64,000 nucleotides of DNA. Origin: Phycomyces nitens (taxonomy: Eukaryota; Mucoromycota; Mucoromycetes; Mucorales; Phycomycetaceae). The translations under genes and the position numbers were made by a program. Each line of letters begins with the position of its first letter. The stretch's first letter is position 1. Positions 11,301 to 22,551 of this stretch are shown piece by piece. The DNA lies in the NCBI GenBank assembly GCA_022702545.1, contig JAHRBC010000003.1, forward strand, positions 4,464,001 to 4,528,000. Direction: 5' to 3'. The notes under the pieces are model-generated. The model searched no databases. It was not told the DNA's origin and saw nothing but the letters and a program-made list of their open reading frames with translations.

Positions 11301-12733
11301 ATGTCTACTGAAAATTCAATAGCTATCGACGAGCCAATTCCTGGACAATCGACCGCCGCAAAGTTACCTACAGATGCGACCTTTACACTGACAGAGAGAG
11401 ACATTCCTTCTGATGTCTTGGGCGAAACTCCAGGGTCTTCAGATAACCCAAATTCTGTAGTCTCGACTACGGCTAGCTCAGAAGCAACACCAGATTCATC
11501 TGTTTCACCACCTGTAAGTGGCTGTAAAGATAACATAAGATGGAAAAAGAAATAGAGCAAAAATTGTCTGAAAGTGAATATTTAATAAATTCTATTCATA
11601 CATTTTTTTCTGTTATTGATAGGAAAGTTCAGAGCAGCCAGCAGCCACGACTACCACTACCGCTGACCCTCCGGCAGCCACTACTACCACTGACCCTCCA
11701 GCAGCCACGACTACTATTGACCCTCCAGCAGCCACTACTACCACTGAACCTCCGGCAGCCACGACTACAGAGCCACCTGTGGCTACCACAGCCGAACCCA
11801 CGACAGCTGAACCTACCACAGCCGAACCAACGAAAGATTCAAACCCTGGAAAGACTTCCCAGGATCAGACCACCACAAACGCCCCTGTGGCTGGATCAAA
11901 AACGTCTAGTACACACACAAAAGGCCATCCATCTGGTGTGCCTGTTGTAACCATCACATCTTCAGGAACTATTGTGTTCACCCAGACCTATACATCCTAT
12001 TCAGCATACCTACCAACAGAATCGGGCTCACAAGGTGCCTTGGAGACCAACCCCTCTTCAGATTCCCAGAGCACCAATAATGTCAATAAGTCTGCAATTA
12101 TTGGTGGAGTTGTAGGTGGCGTTGGGTTCGTACTCATACTAGGTAGGTTGGAAAATAAGATTGATGTGCTTATCTTTAACAATGTCTTATTGTATTCCTC
12201 TTTTAGCAGCAGCAGCCTTTTTCTTCATGAGACGCAAGAATAGGCGACGGGACAATGAAGCATACGAGAACGACCTCAGTAGCTATGGAAGCCCTTATCA
12301 GAACCAGACGAATAACCTTTCCCAGCGAGGCTCGATGAGTAACATATTGGCGGTTGGCGCTGGCGCTGGTGCCGCAACAGGATCAAATTCGGGAACATTG
12401 CCCCGGCATCTGGTCGCACCTCTTCAAGGCAAAAACGACACAGGTGGATACGCACCTTATCCGTCATCAGGAGAGGGCGGTGGTGCTACAGATGGCTATT
12501 ATGAAGACATATCGCCTCCCTATCCTCCAAATAATCCCGGAATGTCTGGCTACCACCCGGGCGGATATTATCAGGATCCATCTGGAGTGCCTATGAATCA
12601 CTCTGTAGAAGCGTTTGGGCCCCCTTCATACGGCCAGTTTAGACAGGTTCCTAATGAAGTTGGATATGCTTCATCAGAAGAACGCCATGTGCCTCACCTA
12701 ATCCAGAATGATGTTCCTCACTCTAGGGATTAA
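11301..12733 (+). CDS. Ser/Thr-rich mucin-like single-pass membrane protein
   Basis: Three exons (11301-11513, 11623-12142, 12207-12733) give about 419 residues. Residues 1-215 are Ser/Thr/Pro-rich, with five imperfect copies of a PPAATTTT-type unit followed by Thr-Ala-Glu-Pro repeats. This is typical of O-mannosylated cell-surface stalks. Residues about 230-255 (SAIIGGVVGGVGFVLIL then Ala/Phe-rich) form one membrane helix, ended by a basic stop-transfer RRKNRRR. The cytoplasmic tail of about 160 residues is Gly/Pro/Tyr-rich. The layout resembles fungal Mid2/Wsc-like wall-stress sensors, but no cysteine-rich WSC domain is present, so this is a resemblance of design only. No cleavable signal peptide is visible at the chosen ATG. 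Either the helix acts as a reverse signal anchor or a 5' exon is missing. Exon 3 begins at a run of tandem NAG acceptors. Confidence 0.8.
11639..11780 (+). repeat. In-frame minisatellite coding Pro-Pro-Ala-Ala-Thr repeats
   Basis: About five imperfect copies of a 27-33 bp unit (GCAGCCAC-GACTACCACT-type) inside the mucin-like gene. Copies differ by synonymous changes and by one to three threonine codons, suggesting expansion by slippage or unequal exchange. All copies keep the reading frame. Confidence 0.85.
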
Positions 12734-15419
12734 CTATATAGAAAGGCCTATTTTTGGACCCTAGATTTATATTTTGTAGAAAAATATTTTTACTGTATGG
12801 AATAGGCTAAAAATTTAACATTGACGGTGTGGCAATTCAAACCCCTTGATTGGCCAGAGATCCCAAAAAGAAGTTCTCGGTTATTGTATTGTTGTTATTT
12901 TATATGACTGGGTTAACTTTACTGCATACCATTCCAATCTTTTAAACACTTGGCCAATCATACATGTACTTTTTATTAATAAATTTTAGAATATCTGTTA
13001 TTTTAGCCCTTGGCAATAAGGTATAAAACTGTCGCATTTCAATTGATATATGCCACAATACATTCATCATTCTACCCGCCAATTTCCTACTTGTATTACA
13101 ATCTTTGTGTGTGTGCAAAAGATAATTAAGAACAACTGTTTTGTTGTATGTTTGGAACACAAGGCACAGAAAGAGCTAAATCCAATGTAAGTTTGGCATC
13201 TCAAAAAGCATTGGTCAAATCAAGGGCTCTTCAATAAAAGGGTCTCATGAACCTAAACCTTTACTCTTGACAAAATATTGAAACCAAAGAACGTGTCCTG
13301 TCAAACCCATGGGCACTCTTTTCCAGACCTCAAGGATCACTGCAAAAAAAAGAAAACTATTGTTTGTGTGAATGGTGGGCATAGGTCCTAAATCAAAGAA
13401 ATATATATATATAGTCTGATGTATGAAATAGATGTCGAGAATAATATTCTGTTGTGTAATTGCGTCCGAGATTGTCAAGGCACAAAAAAAATGCTCGATC
13501 CTGTAATTTGACATTTTGGATGAGTTGAGATTTTGTGTGTAGCCAGACTTGTATTTTCATGTAAGCCATGGCTTCCAAACAACACCAACGAAACAAATGT
13601 ATACTTTATCCGTCCATTCGACTTTTACACTCTTTAGCCATCGTCTTTAAATCGGTTATTTTATTCCCTCCAAACGAGCTTTTTTTAAACTAAATGGGTA
13701 TGCCTATCAACTTTGTCTTTGAGCCAAAATTATCAAGACAAATGGCACAACGGTACAATGATCATGAATGTTATATTGTTATATTGTCTTGATATTTATT
13801 AAACAATCTTGTAAAGAGAAATAAGAGTGGAATGCTATTTTACAACTCTTTATTTATTTCTGGGCTGATGACAATTTAAGAATATCGCTTTTAATTAAAA
13901 AGATGGTCAAAATTAATAATCATCTAAATGTCTTTTGGATAGGTAGATCCGTTTTTTAAATCGATATAAAGCTGTTGTTTTTCTATATTATTAGGTGGGC
14001 ACCAAAGGCTATTAAACAACTCTTTGGTCATTATATGTAAATAACGGCGATATATAAATATCCTGACTACTCAATCATAAACATCGGCAGACTTTGTAAT
14101 ATTGCTTAGGATTTGCCTGATATCAATGTGCAACGTTCCTTGTCCGTCAATAACATGTTAAAATATGGAATACTCTCCAATGACTACCTGGGCCTTTTTA
14201 TAAAATAAATATTTAGACCCGGTATATTCAACCAAATGAAACTTTCTTTTTGATATTATTAAAACCTAAGGACCTAAAGTATACTGCAATTAGCCTTGGT
14301 GTCAATACAAAACTAAGCATATATTTCAAACTCCCAATGCTTACCTTTGTCGTTGGATTTATAAATATATTTAATGTTCTTTTTAAATTAAAAGCTAACC
14401 AGGTCTGGGAAATGATAGTCTCTGAACTCAAAGTTATAAAAAGAATGAGAATCCTTGGAATGTTTCTTTTTTTTTAGGGATATTGGTCATCAATTTAAGT
14501 TCTCGGATATATTACGGCACATTATGGCTATGCTCTTGCTAAAAGACTTTAAAAGTTTTCAATAAAAATATAGAATAAACATTGGTACATGGCTCAAAGT
14601 AATTATAATTGTTTAATGTGATGGAGCATTTTAAATTAATAACGAATACATCAAGGCTGCCTACCCGAGACTTTTTATTAATTAACCAATATTCATATCC
14701 AAATGCTCTTGACACACTTGTTGTTTGGATTGAATTCATCAATACCAACTTTCATTTCTGGGTCCTTTTAGGTTTGCAAGGTGATATTATGTCTATGTTT
14801 TCAACTATACAAGCAAGACGTTGATTCTTGTAATTTGTAGCTACTGGACATTGGAGCACAAGATATTTTTTGTGAGTATGATTAGAAATGAAGGATTGAT
14901 CGATAAGGTCACATTTATTCATATGATTGTTTTTCAGTGGATAGCACTGGTGAGATGGCCTCTTGACTCTTACCATTTCGTTATTATTATTTTTCAATTC
15001 ACATTTTACAATCCACTGATTCTTTATGACAAGTAAATTATACACAAGAATTCGTGCTTGATTTTGGACTCTCTATTTTTTTTCCAACTCGAATGATGAA
15101 CGTTTTCAAAGATTGCATTTAATTTAGAATTCAAACATGTACATACTCCTTCATCTAGCAACCGACCAATATCCAAGATTTATCAAAAGAATGTCAAGAC
15201 TGTACAGTTACTATAAAAATATTGAGCGATTGTAAGATTTGTCGTTGGGTGTAAACGAAGGAAGTCTATTAACATTGATTTTACTCTTGATATATACAAG
15301 CAATAGATATAGAAATCTACAATCATAAAGTATAGAGTATCTAGGTTATGTAATAAAAACAAGAGTATTTATTCGATATTAGATATCTTTACCTCTATAA
15401 TGTTATTATATTATCCACG

Positions 15420-15690
15420 AAGAATACTTTTTGCATACTCTCTTATATTTATCAACTCTTTTTTCAGAGCCTCAACTGCTTTAGTGTTACAGATTTGGTT
15501 TGCCTTGAACGAATATTACCATCCAATATATTCCAGATGCTCTGAATTGGACCCAAGTTAGAACTTTTTGATGACCACTCGAGAACATCTCAGGTTTGTA
15601 TTTACATTCTTTTGACACTTTAACTTTATGTGATTTAGAAAATAAAACACAATCATATCTTCCAAATGTCTTCAAGGAAAACAAGAATAC
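15420..15690 (-). mobile_element. Decayed Tc1/mariner transposase fragment (C-terminal DDE region)
   Basis: Minus-strand translation near 15490-15580 reads WSSKSSNLGPIQSIWNILDGN. This matches the conserved pattern around the last catalytic acid of Tc1/mariner transposases (W-S-SPDLNPIEN-W-x-L), with the key Asp, Asn and Glu positions already changed. A lysine-rich tail follows and then stops. The same tail pattern recurs in the remnant at 31.7 kb, so both belong to one family. No terminal inverted repeats were found by eye. Confidence 0.65.
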
Positions 15691-16138
15691 TGTGAGTATT
15701 ATTTATCTAATAAATAATATTAGGGTTGTCTATGTACTATTGTTCAAATTATCTTGTAATCACAATCCCTGTTGTATAATAGTCAGTTAAGACTTGGCAT
15801 TAAGTGCACGAATGCCTGGTGTATGGCTATTGAGATATTAACTTGGGGTTACTAGCAAAGAGTAACCAGGGATCGATTTTAGAGTTTGTATTTCACTCAT
15901 TTTTGGTGCGTATATCACAAATACATCAGTAGTAAAGTCAACAACAGAGCCAAACCACTAAAGCAATCTATAAACCAATCTTGAGCTTAATTTTGATGGC
16001 CTATAATGATACATCTTTTACAACCATAAAACTATAGCTATTAGGCTATAACAATAAAGCCAGATATAGCTTCTTGAATATAGTAAGGTGGGGACACCCT
16101 CAAAGAGAGAATTGGGCATGTAAGGAATTCAAACCGAA

Positions 16139-16686
16139 TGTTGACACTAATGTTTATAAAGTGTCTAATTGCAGATGCAACCAGTACTTTGAATGGGTAG
16201 TGTTATTGGCCATGAAACTCGCCATAGTGTATATCCTTTGGATAGTATGAAGAATCATATGAAAAGGCGTGGGTGCTAATAAAGTGATTGACAATAGAGA
16301 TGAAGTGAATGCTCAGATGTAAAGAGTTGGTGATGCATAGTTGTGGGTCATGCAAGACAAATTAGAATGAATGTTGGAATGTACTGTTGAGTGATGTAAA
16401 TGGCACAAGTAGTTGAACATTCAAAAGGTAAAGACAAGGTGGGAGATTACGTTGAAGGATAAAGATGGTACACGTAGATTATTGTAATGAGGGTCAGTGA
16501 TGCATAGATTCTTTTTAGACGGAGTAGAATGAAGATGGACAATACATCTTGCAAGTGTTTGACACCTTCTAAGTATCAAAGCAGTAATAATAAATATCAA
16601 TAAAGTATTATTGATTCATTTTCATTTATTTTTGATTTGGGGTTTTTTTACACCGTGTTTGTTAAGACACATATTGGTGCTCCACA
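16139..16686 (-). mobile_element. Solo or truncated LTR of an LTR retrotransposon
   Basis: The segment begins TGTTGACAC and ends GCTCCACA on the plus strand, giving the TG...CA ends of an LTR of about 548 bp. On the minus strand the bases just outside the upstream end are purine-rich (GGTGGGGGAATG, complement of 16688-16699), as expected for a polypurine tract next to a 3' LTR. The LTR starts TGTGGAGCACC in that reading. No second LTR was found, so only one end of the element survives. Boundaries rest on these motifs alone. Confidence 0.5.
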
Positions 16687-16900
16687 GCATTCCCCCACCA
16701 ATGAGAAAAGCTTAAAAAAAACTCATTTGGGGCTGGGCAGATAAATGTCCTCGCCAGTAATCAGCATATTGCGGGGGGTATATGTTCGTGGGGTCATGAC
16801 AGTGCAAGCACATGTTCGACAGACCGTACATAGGAGGCAATAGCTGTGGAAAGACAATAATTTATCAACCACTGTGAATAAAGAAAGAGAGAAAGGAATT
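16687..16900 (-). mobile_element. Truncated internal region of the LTR element
   Basis: Directly upstream (minus strand) of the putative polypurine tract is an open stretch ending at 16723-16725. It encodes a cysteine-cluster peptide (CLLCTVCRTCAC) and ends GEDIYLPSPK before the stop. A second overlapping frame is also open and reads CLHCHDPTN. It may be the end of the element's pol gene. Only about 200 bp remain before similarity to coding sequence fades. Confidence 0.35.
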
Positions 16901-17939
16901 GGCAAGTTTCGACCTCTTATTTATAGACAAATTCATCGGTGTTTGAATAAAATAAATTTTTAAAACGCAAGTCACGGAGTGGGAATATTTTCTTTGGCAG
17001 TGGCTTGTAGGTTTTCACGTGAGTTCTATAATATTCTCTTGGCAAACACCTAGTAAAAAATGCATATTATAATGTATTTATTGTTAATCTCTTTAAATAC
17101 AAAGTATAACTTTTTTAACAAATAAAGAAGCTCTTTAACTAGAGGATTTAGTTGCAAACGTATCTAAAGAATTTATTATTTAGTATCGCCTATTTAAAAA
17201 AAGAGGTTTCTCAAGTACCACATACTACCCGAACCTTTAATCCGTGCTCGTTTATACACATTTTATTACTCTTTCTTACGGTATAATATTGTATTTATTA
17301 AATTGTTTTACTCTCTGAACCTTATAAAGAGTATTTACTGATAGAATTCAAGTATAATTCAAAGGATAGTCTTGTTCAATATTGCATTTACATCGAATCG
17401 CTCATAATTAATAGATTGGAAAAACAAAATACACAAAAGAAGTATTTAAAGGGCTTTAAAAAGGGTAATAACTAGTGAATTACAGAATTACGGAAGACCA
17501 ATATCTCATTGTATGACTATGAAATTATAAAAAAGTCCCGCAAAATATACATGTCGAAACATATTGCCATTCCCCAAAGCAGAGCATAAATTGACGATAC
17601 TACGGATATCATTGATCTGTGAAAATATTTATTATTATCCTTGGTATGCTTTCATTGATAAATAACACTCACAGTATTCATATTTATTTTTATGATACTT
17701 GGAAGACATACACTTGTATTTTAATTTTAACTTTCCACTCCACATAAAGCTGCGATTTCAAAAAGATATATAGGCCAACTTGTAATGTTCCCAAATGGCC
17801 ATCAAACAGTTTTTGACGTGAATCCAATCAAGAACATTTGAAATAGATTGGATAGAAATATTTGTTCAAGACAAACCAAATATACAATACTAAAGCAATT
17901 AAGAGAGGCTTAGACATTAGATATTACTAAAGTGCTGCA

Positions 17940-18215
17940 GCCTACATATCTTTTTCTTTGGTCAGTCTGATTTTAATACAACAGACCAAAAGTATTCAAT
18001 AGGATTGGATCTAGGAGTATGGTAAAAGGCATATAAATCATAAATCTTAGGGATATTTGTTTTCTTTTATTATTATTATTATTATTAAAGAAACCCTTTA
18101 TTACTGCTGTTTGGTAGCCAAACTGGGGGCGGCTCTTTACGATGTACCCTTTATTCTTCACAATGCAGGCTGGTCCTCTATCCCAGTTTTTTTTCTTTCG
18201 TCTCATCTCCTTCAA
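17940..18215 (-). mobile_element. Decayed Tc1/mariner transposase fragment
   Basis: Minus-strand reading contains HTPRSNPIEYFWSVVLKSD followed by a stop. This is the C-terminal catalytic block (SPELNPIEYFWS-type) of Tc1/mariner-like transposases. Upstream in the same direction is an open frame rich in basic residues, interrupted by an ATT microsatellite and out of frame with the motif. The copy is broken by frameshift and repeat insertion. Confidence 0.65.
18067..18088. repeat. (ATT)n microsatellite
   Basis: About seven TTA units inside the decayed transposase fragment. Confidence 0.9.
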
Positions 18216-18268
18216 TAGTCATGTTTATCTTTCACCTCTTGTGCCTTTGACATACTTTGTAATCCTTG

Positions 18269-18294
18269 TATATATATATATGTGTGTGTGTGTA
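18269..18294. repeat. (TA)n(TG)n compound microsatellite
   Basis: A TA run passing directly into a TG run. Confidence 0.9.
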
Positions 18295-19711
18295 TCAACT
18301 TCGCCCCAGGCATCTTCTTCTCTATAGAAAGCAAGACCTGTTTTTTTTTAGCAAATCAATTAGCTTTCCCGTAAAAAAAAGTGGTCATATTGGAACAGTA
18401 AAGTTTTTCTGTGTAACTCCCATACTTTCACAAAACAACCATTGTTCCCAAAGACTTTACAGGACAGAAATGGCCTTTACTGAACATGGAAATTAAAGCT
18501 TTAATTTTCAACACGGGTAAATAGCCCCCGGATTTCTCAACAGATAAATGTTGCAATCTGTTTAAAAGTATGTAATTTTTGGTTGAATCTGCACAGGTTA
18601 ATAACCGTCGATTTGCAAGAACATAAGACGGCCAATATAAGTAAAGTATCCCCTTTTTAAAAAACCCATGTATGTTTTGTAGTTTTCTACAAGGAATCGA
18701 CCTACAAACCAAATAGGTATAATCCTTTGCAAAGATATTGTTGACTACTCAAGATGTTCAACGTATTGATTTTATATTACATATTACATGGGAATATAAC
18801 TCCAAGGTCTAAAACCCAGGTTGAGTAAATCGATAGTCAAGATGTAAATGGTGAATTTATTTAATGTTCTTTTTTTCTCCTACTATTATTAATATCCAAT
18901 GCAGATACGACACTGTAACTGATAAAAAATTATCTTGGGATTGTATATATATATATTTAATAACTGAACAATGCATAATTCTACCTTTTACAAGTATAAA
19001 TGAGGTATTATCACTTGTGAGTAGCTCTATATATTGAATAATGCAATGCACATATTATTGTTCTGTGTATATCTAGACAAAAACAGAATATAAATATACG
19101 CATATAGACAAAAGTGAGCCCATAAATTGCATCTCATCCACTTTTTGGTAAAGGCTAAACTGAAATAAAAACAAATATTTTGTAATTTATTGTACAAATA
19201 GGAATATACATGAAACACTATTTTATAATTAAATATCCCAAAGCCATATATTTCATGTCATATGGGCTAATGATTGATATCACTAATAAATATATTTTTA
19301 TATAAGCTTAAATAAACGAGTGTATGGTGTGGCATGTGAATAGGTGCAACAATTAGTTTCATCTAGATAACCAGGAAATGACGTGGATTTTTACTAGACT
19401 CTTCATTCCAAGCCGTCTTAGTCTAGCTTGGTCTCTAAATAATGATCAGAGACTCTTATGCACTCAATCCTGAGGCCTAAATCCTTTAAAGTTTTGATGT
19501 GTGCAGGAAGCAAAATAAGCTTTTTTTTTGGTTTCAAGGTAGAGAAAATGATTTGTATTTATATAAAAAAAAAGAATGATTATAAAGCGGGAAATATTTA
19601 ACAAAGTGATAGATGTATATGAGGTGGGGGGTAAATAAGAGAAATATACTATGTAATTAGGAGATAAAGATAAAGAAGATTCCTTTTTTCTTGGGGGTTT
19701 ACAGTAAATAC

Positions 19712-22094
19712 TTAATAGCCTACGCCAGACATGATACCGTAACCAAGAGTGATAATCAAGACGGTACAGACAATACTGACAGGGATACCGGTAATAATAA
19801 AGTCCTTTGTAGTGAGGTAAGGCTTTCCGGTTGGACTTTCTAACATGATTGCTGACATGTTTGGATATCCAGAAACAGGAAGACCCATTCCTGCAGAACA
19901 GGCAAGACCGGCTCCCATTACCAACAAGTTGGCATGGGGAATAGGAAGCTGCTGACCGACCTGTTGAACAATAGGTACAATGATGAGGGCGGCAACGGTG
20001 TGGGAGACAAAGGTAGAGAACACGAGGAGCAAGCAGGCAAAGATGGCGAGGATAGCAATTGGAGGGAAGTCCTGGATACCATCCTTGATGCGCATAGCAA
20101 TGTCTTGGAGAAGACCAGAGGAAGTGACAGCATTACCAAGAGCCATACCACCCTGTGCCAATACAACGACAGACCAAAGGAAGGCATGGAGATCTTCCTT
20201 GTTGAGGATGCCGGTACCAAAGAACATGAAGAGAGGAATGGCAGCAATGATACCAGTATCACCAATGTGATCCTGGATGCTAGACTCGGCACACCAGAGA
20301 GCAATGGTGACAATTGTGATGGCCATAATGTAGACCTGGGACCAGTTGATGGGATCATTGGTAGACTTGACCTTGTTGAGGTGAGGGCTGGCACGATCAG
20401 GGCGATAGACCAAAAGAAGCATACCCCAGCAGACAACGATACAGATGATGGAGATTGGAAGAGCAACACCAAACCAGATACCCCATCCAGGGTCAGGGTT
20501 CATGTACTGCAATGTAACGATGTTTTGGGGAGAAGAGATGGGAGAAGTCATACCACCGATACAACTAGCCAGAGCAATACCAAGAATCAGACAGGGACCA
20601 ACAGGAGAGTTGTCGGGCAAAGTGCGAAGGATAGGGTTGATCAAAGAGAAGCACAATACAGGGGTGGCAACATTGGAGATCCACATACAAAGGAAAGCGG
20701 CAACAAACATGATAGTCAAAAGGACCCAGCGAGGACGTGTACCAGCACGCGAAAGGACATGGGTTGCGAATGCCTTTGCAATGCCATACTTGGACAGGGC
20801 AGCAGCAATGGCAAAACCACCCAAAAGCATCATGATAGTGCCACTAAACATGGAACTGAATACAGCCTTGGCAGCGGCCTTGGCAGCCATCTGAGATCCA
20901 TCGGTATTGCGTAAGATACCAAGAGGGACAACCAAGAAGGGAATCAGGAGAGAGGTTGCATACAGGGGTACTGCCTCGGTGGCCCACATGATTGCAGAAA
21001 AGATAAGGAGAGCAAAGCAGTAATTCTCGTTGCGGTTAGAGAAAATGTCAACGTTGAGGAGAACGGCAAAGACGATGATTGCGAACAAGAAACAGAGAGA
21101 TCTACGAAGGAGATCCGAGGTAATGCGCTTGTTGACCAAAGGGAGCTTGTATGTCTTGATGGGTGTCGTGTCTTTGACGTGTGCGTCGAGCATCTTGCGC
21201 TCCTGACTAATCATGTCCTTCCAGACTGTATTGCGATCATAAGTGATCTGGTCCCGAAGGTGAGTCTTCATTTGGCGGACTGCAGCGGGAATGTTTCCGT
21301 GGCAAAAGGTATCAGCATAAATGCGTTCGACGCGTTCGATTTGGGAACGAAGTGCTTCGGTTGTCTGGGGCATGAAAGGCCGGGAATCAAGGACCATCTT
21401 TTTGAGATATTGTTGACGAAGATCGCTCTCGAGAACCTTGTCGTGCTTCTTTAGGATCTTTTCGAATGCACTACGGTTGAGATCGATATATGACTCGAGT
21501 TCAGACAATGAAACATAGAGTGAGATAAGCTGAGAACGAAGGTCGACAAGTGCTTCGACATTGATTTCAGCCTCTCCATCGGTTGTCATACGGGATTCAA
21601 AGGACATCTTGCGCTTTCCAATGTGTGCTCTGTCATGTTCATGGGGAGCCTTTGGGTTGGCGTTGTAGGTCGAATCAAGAGTCTCGAGTGCATTGGGCTG
21701 TACATGCCTAACTGTGGGGGTGTCTGGGTTGTGTAGGTGTCCATTGGCCAGGAGAGTAGCTTCGATCTGATCAATTGAGCTGTAGAGCTCATATTCTTTC
21801 TGTGTATAAAAATCAAACACTTTCTCGAGCTGCATGTCGAGTTCATGTAAGAATACAGATTCCCGAGATTCAAGTTCTGTATGGGCCTTTTCGGGATCCT
21901 GGACGTTGTTTGAGGCTTCGACCCGCTCTTTCTCCTCCTGGAAGATCAGCTTCTTGAGATGATCGTAACTGTGCGGCAATTAAATGGTTAGTTACCAGAT
22001 CATGTAGGATTTAGCTGTCAAATATAACTTACGCTACATATTTGTCAATCCAATCGGGGACTGCGTTGAATTGCAGTGAGTGAGAGAATTTCAT
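19712..22094 (-). CDS. SPX-domain SLC13-type phosphate transporter (PHO87/90/91 family)
   Basis: Two exons (22033-22094 and 19712-21968) encode 772 residues. The 62-bp first exon supplies the start of the SPX domain: MKFSHSLQFNAVPDW, then spliced to YDHLKKLI. This matches the canonical KFxxxLxxxxxPEW...YxxLKK opening, so the internal ATG at 21979 is not the start. SPX (about 1-220) binds inositol pyrophosphates and senses phosphate. A linker leads to a hydrophobic half (about 290-772) with roughly twelve helices and SLC13/DASS features such as ALASCIGGMTSPISSPQN and GMGLPVSGYPN. This is the low-affinity phosphate permease family, found at the plasma membrane (Pho87/Pho90) or vacuole (Pho91). 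The paralogue cannot be chosen from sequence alone. Length is about 100 residues below the yeast proteins. Two CACGTG boxes lie upstream. Confidence 0.93.
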
Positions 22095-22311
22095 GTTGTA
22101 AAGAAAGGGTTTGTAGAGAAAGAAGGAAGGAAAGAGTGGAATATTTAAAGAAGTTTAAAATAATTGAGAAAACGGCTGCCTTGAAATTTGAAAGAATTGA
22201 CGGACAAATACGCCAAAGAAGTCATAGACTCCGGTTTCAAGAGTAGCCTTGCGTTACTGCTTTAAGCTTCAGGTAGTAATTATGATTGGCTCATAAGACC
22301 TCACACTACCT

Positions 22312-22317
22312 CACGTG
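22312..22317. promoter_or_regulatory. CACGTG E-box, proximal, upstream of phosphate transporter
   Basis: Palindromic CACGTG 218 bp upstream of the start codon of the SPX-SLC13 gene, in the context TCACGTGTAG. CACGTG is the core recognised by the yeast phosphate regulator Pho4 and by other bHLH factors (Cbf1). Assignment to phosphate control is an inference from the gene it precedes. Confidence 0.45.
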
Positions 22318-22545
22318 TAGCCATGGCAACTAATTTTATTCGTCCGAACTTTAGGTTCTGTCCAATAGAATATCCATAAAATCCCACACGACCATACATG
22401 TTTGGAAGTTCGCTGGAACTTGACAAAACGGGGAATTCGGTATCCTATTATTAGTGTTGTGAGAGAATCCAGGGAAGGAGGTATAGGACACCTAAAAAAA
22501 AAGAACCTCTTATGTTACTTATTCTCGCCAGCCAATCATTGCTCG

Positions 22546-22551
22546 CACGTG
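22546..22551. promoter_or_regulatory. CACGTG E-box, distal, upstream of phosphate transporter
   Basis: Second CACGTG, 452 bp upstream of the same start codon, in the context GCACGTGTAG. It shares the nine bases CACGTGTAG with the proximal box, which raises the odds that both are real binding sites. Confidence 0.45.

Larger units (their letters stand above)
12734..19711. other. Seven-kilobase gene desert with transposon remains
   Basis: No intact gene is seen. The recognisable content is an LTR with adjoining polypurine tract (16139-16900), two decayed Tc1/mariner transposase pieces (about 15420-15690 and 17940-18215) and microsatellites at 18067-18088 and 18269-18294. A coding-like minus-strand fragment at about 13256-13345 follows a good acceptor but has no joinable upstream exon. 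The rest is AT-rich with only chance-length open frames. Confidence 0.6.

Noticed and set aside
11540..11950. 136-codon open frame rich in Pro-Leu-Thr-Leu and the antisense Val-Val-Ala-Gly frame
   Set aside because: Both are alternative readings of the minisatellite in the mucin-like gene, not separate proteins.
19934..20914. 326-codon open frame on the plus strand
   Set aside because: It lies wholly antisense to the SPX-SLC13 transporter, is very rich in Asp, Asn and Gly as expected from the reverse of a membrane-protein frame, and shows no domain.
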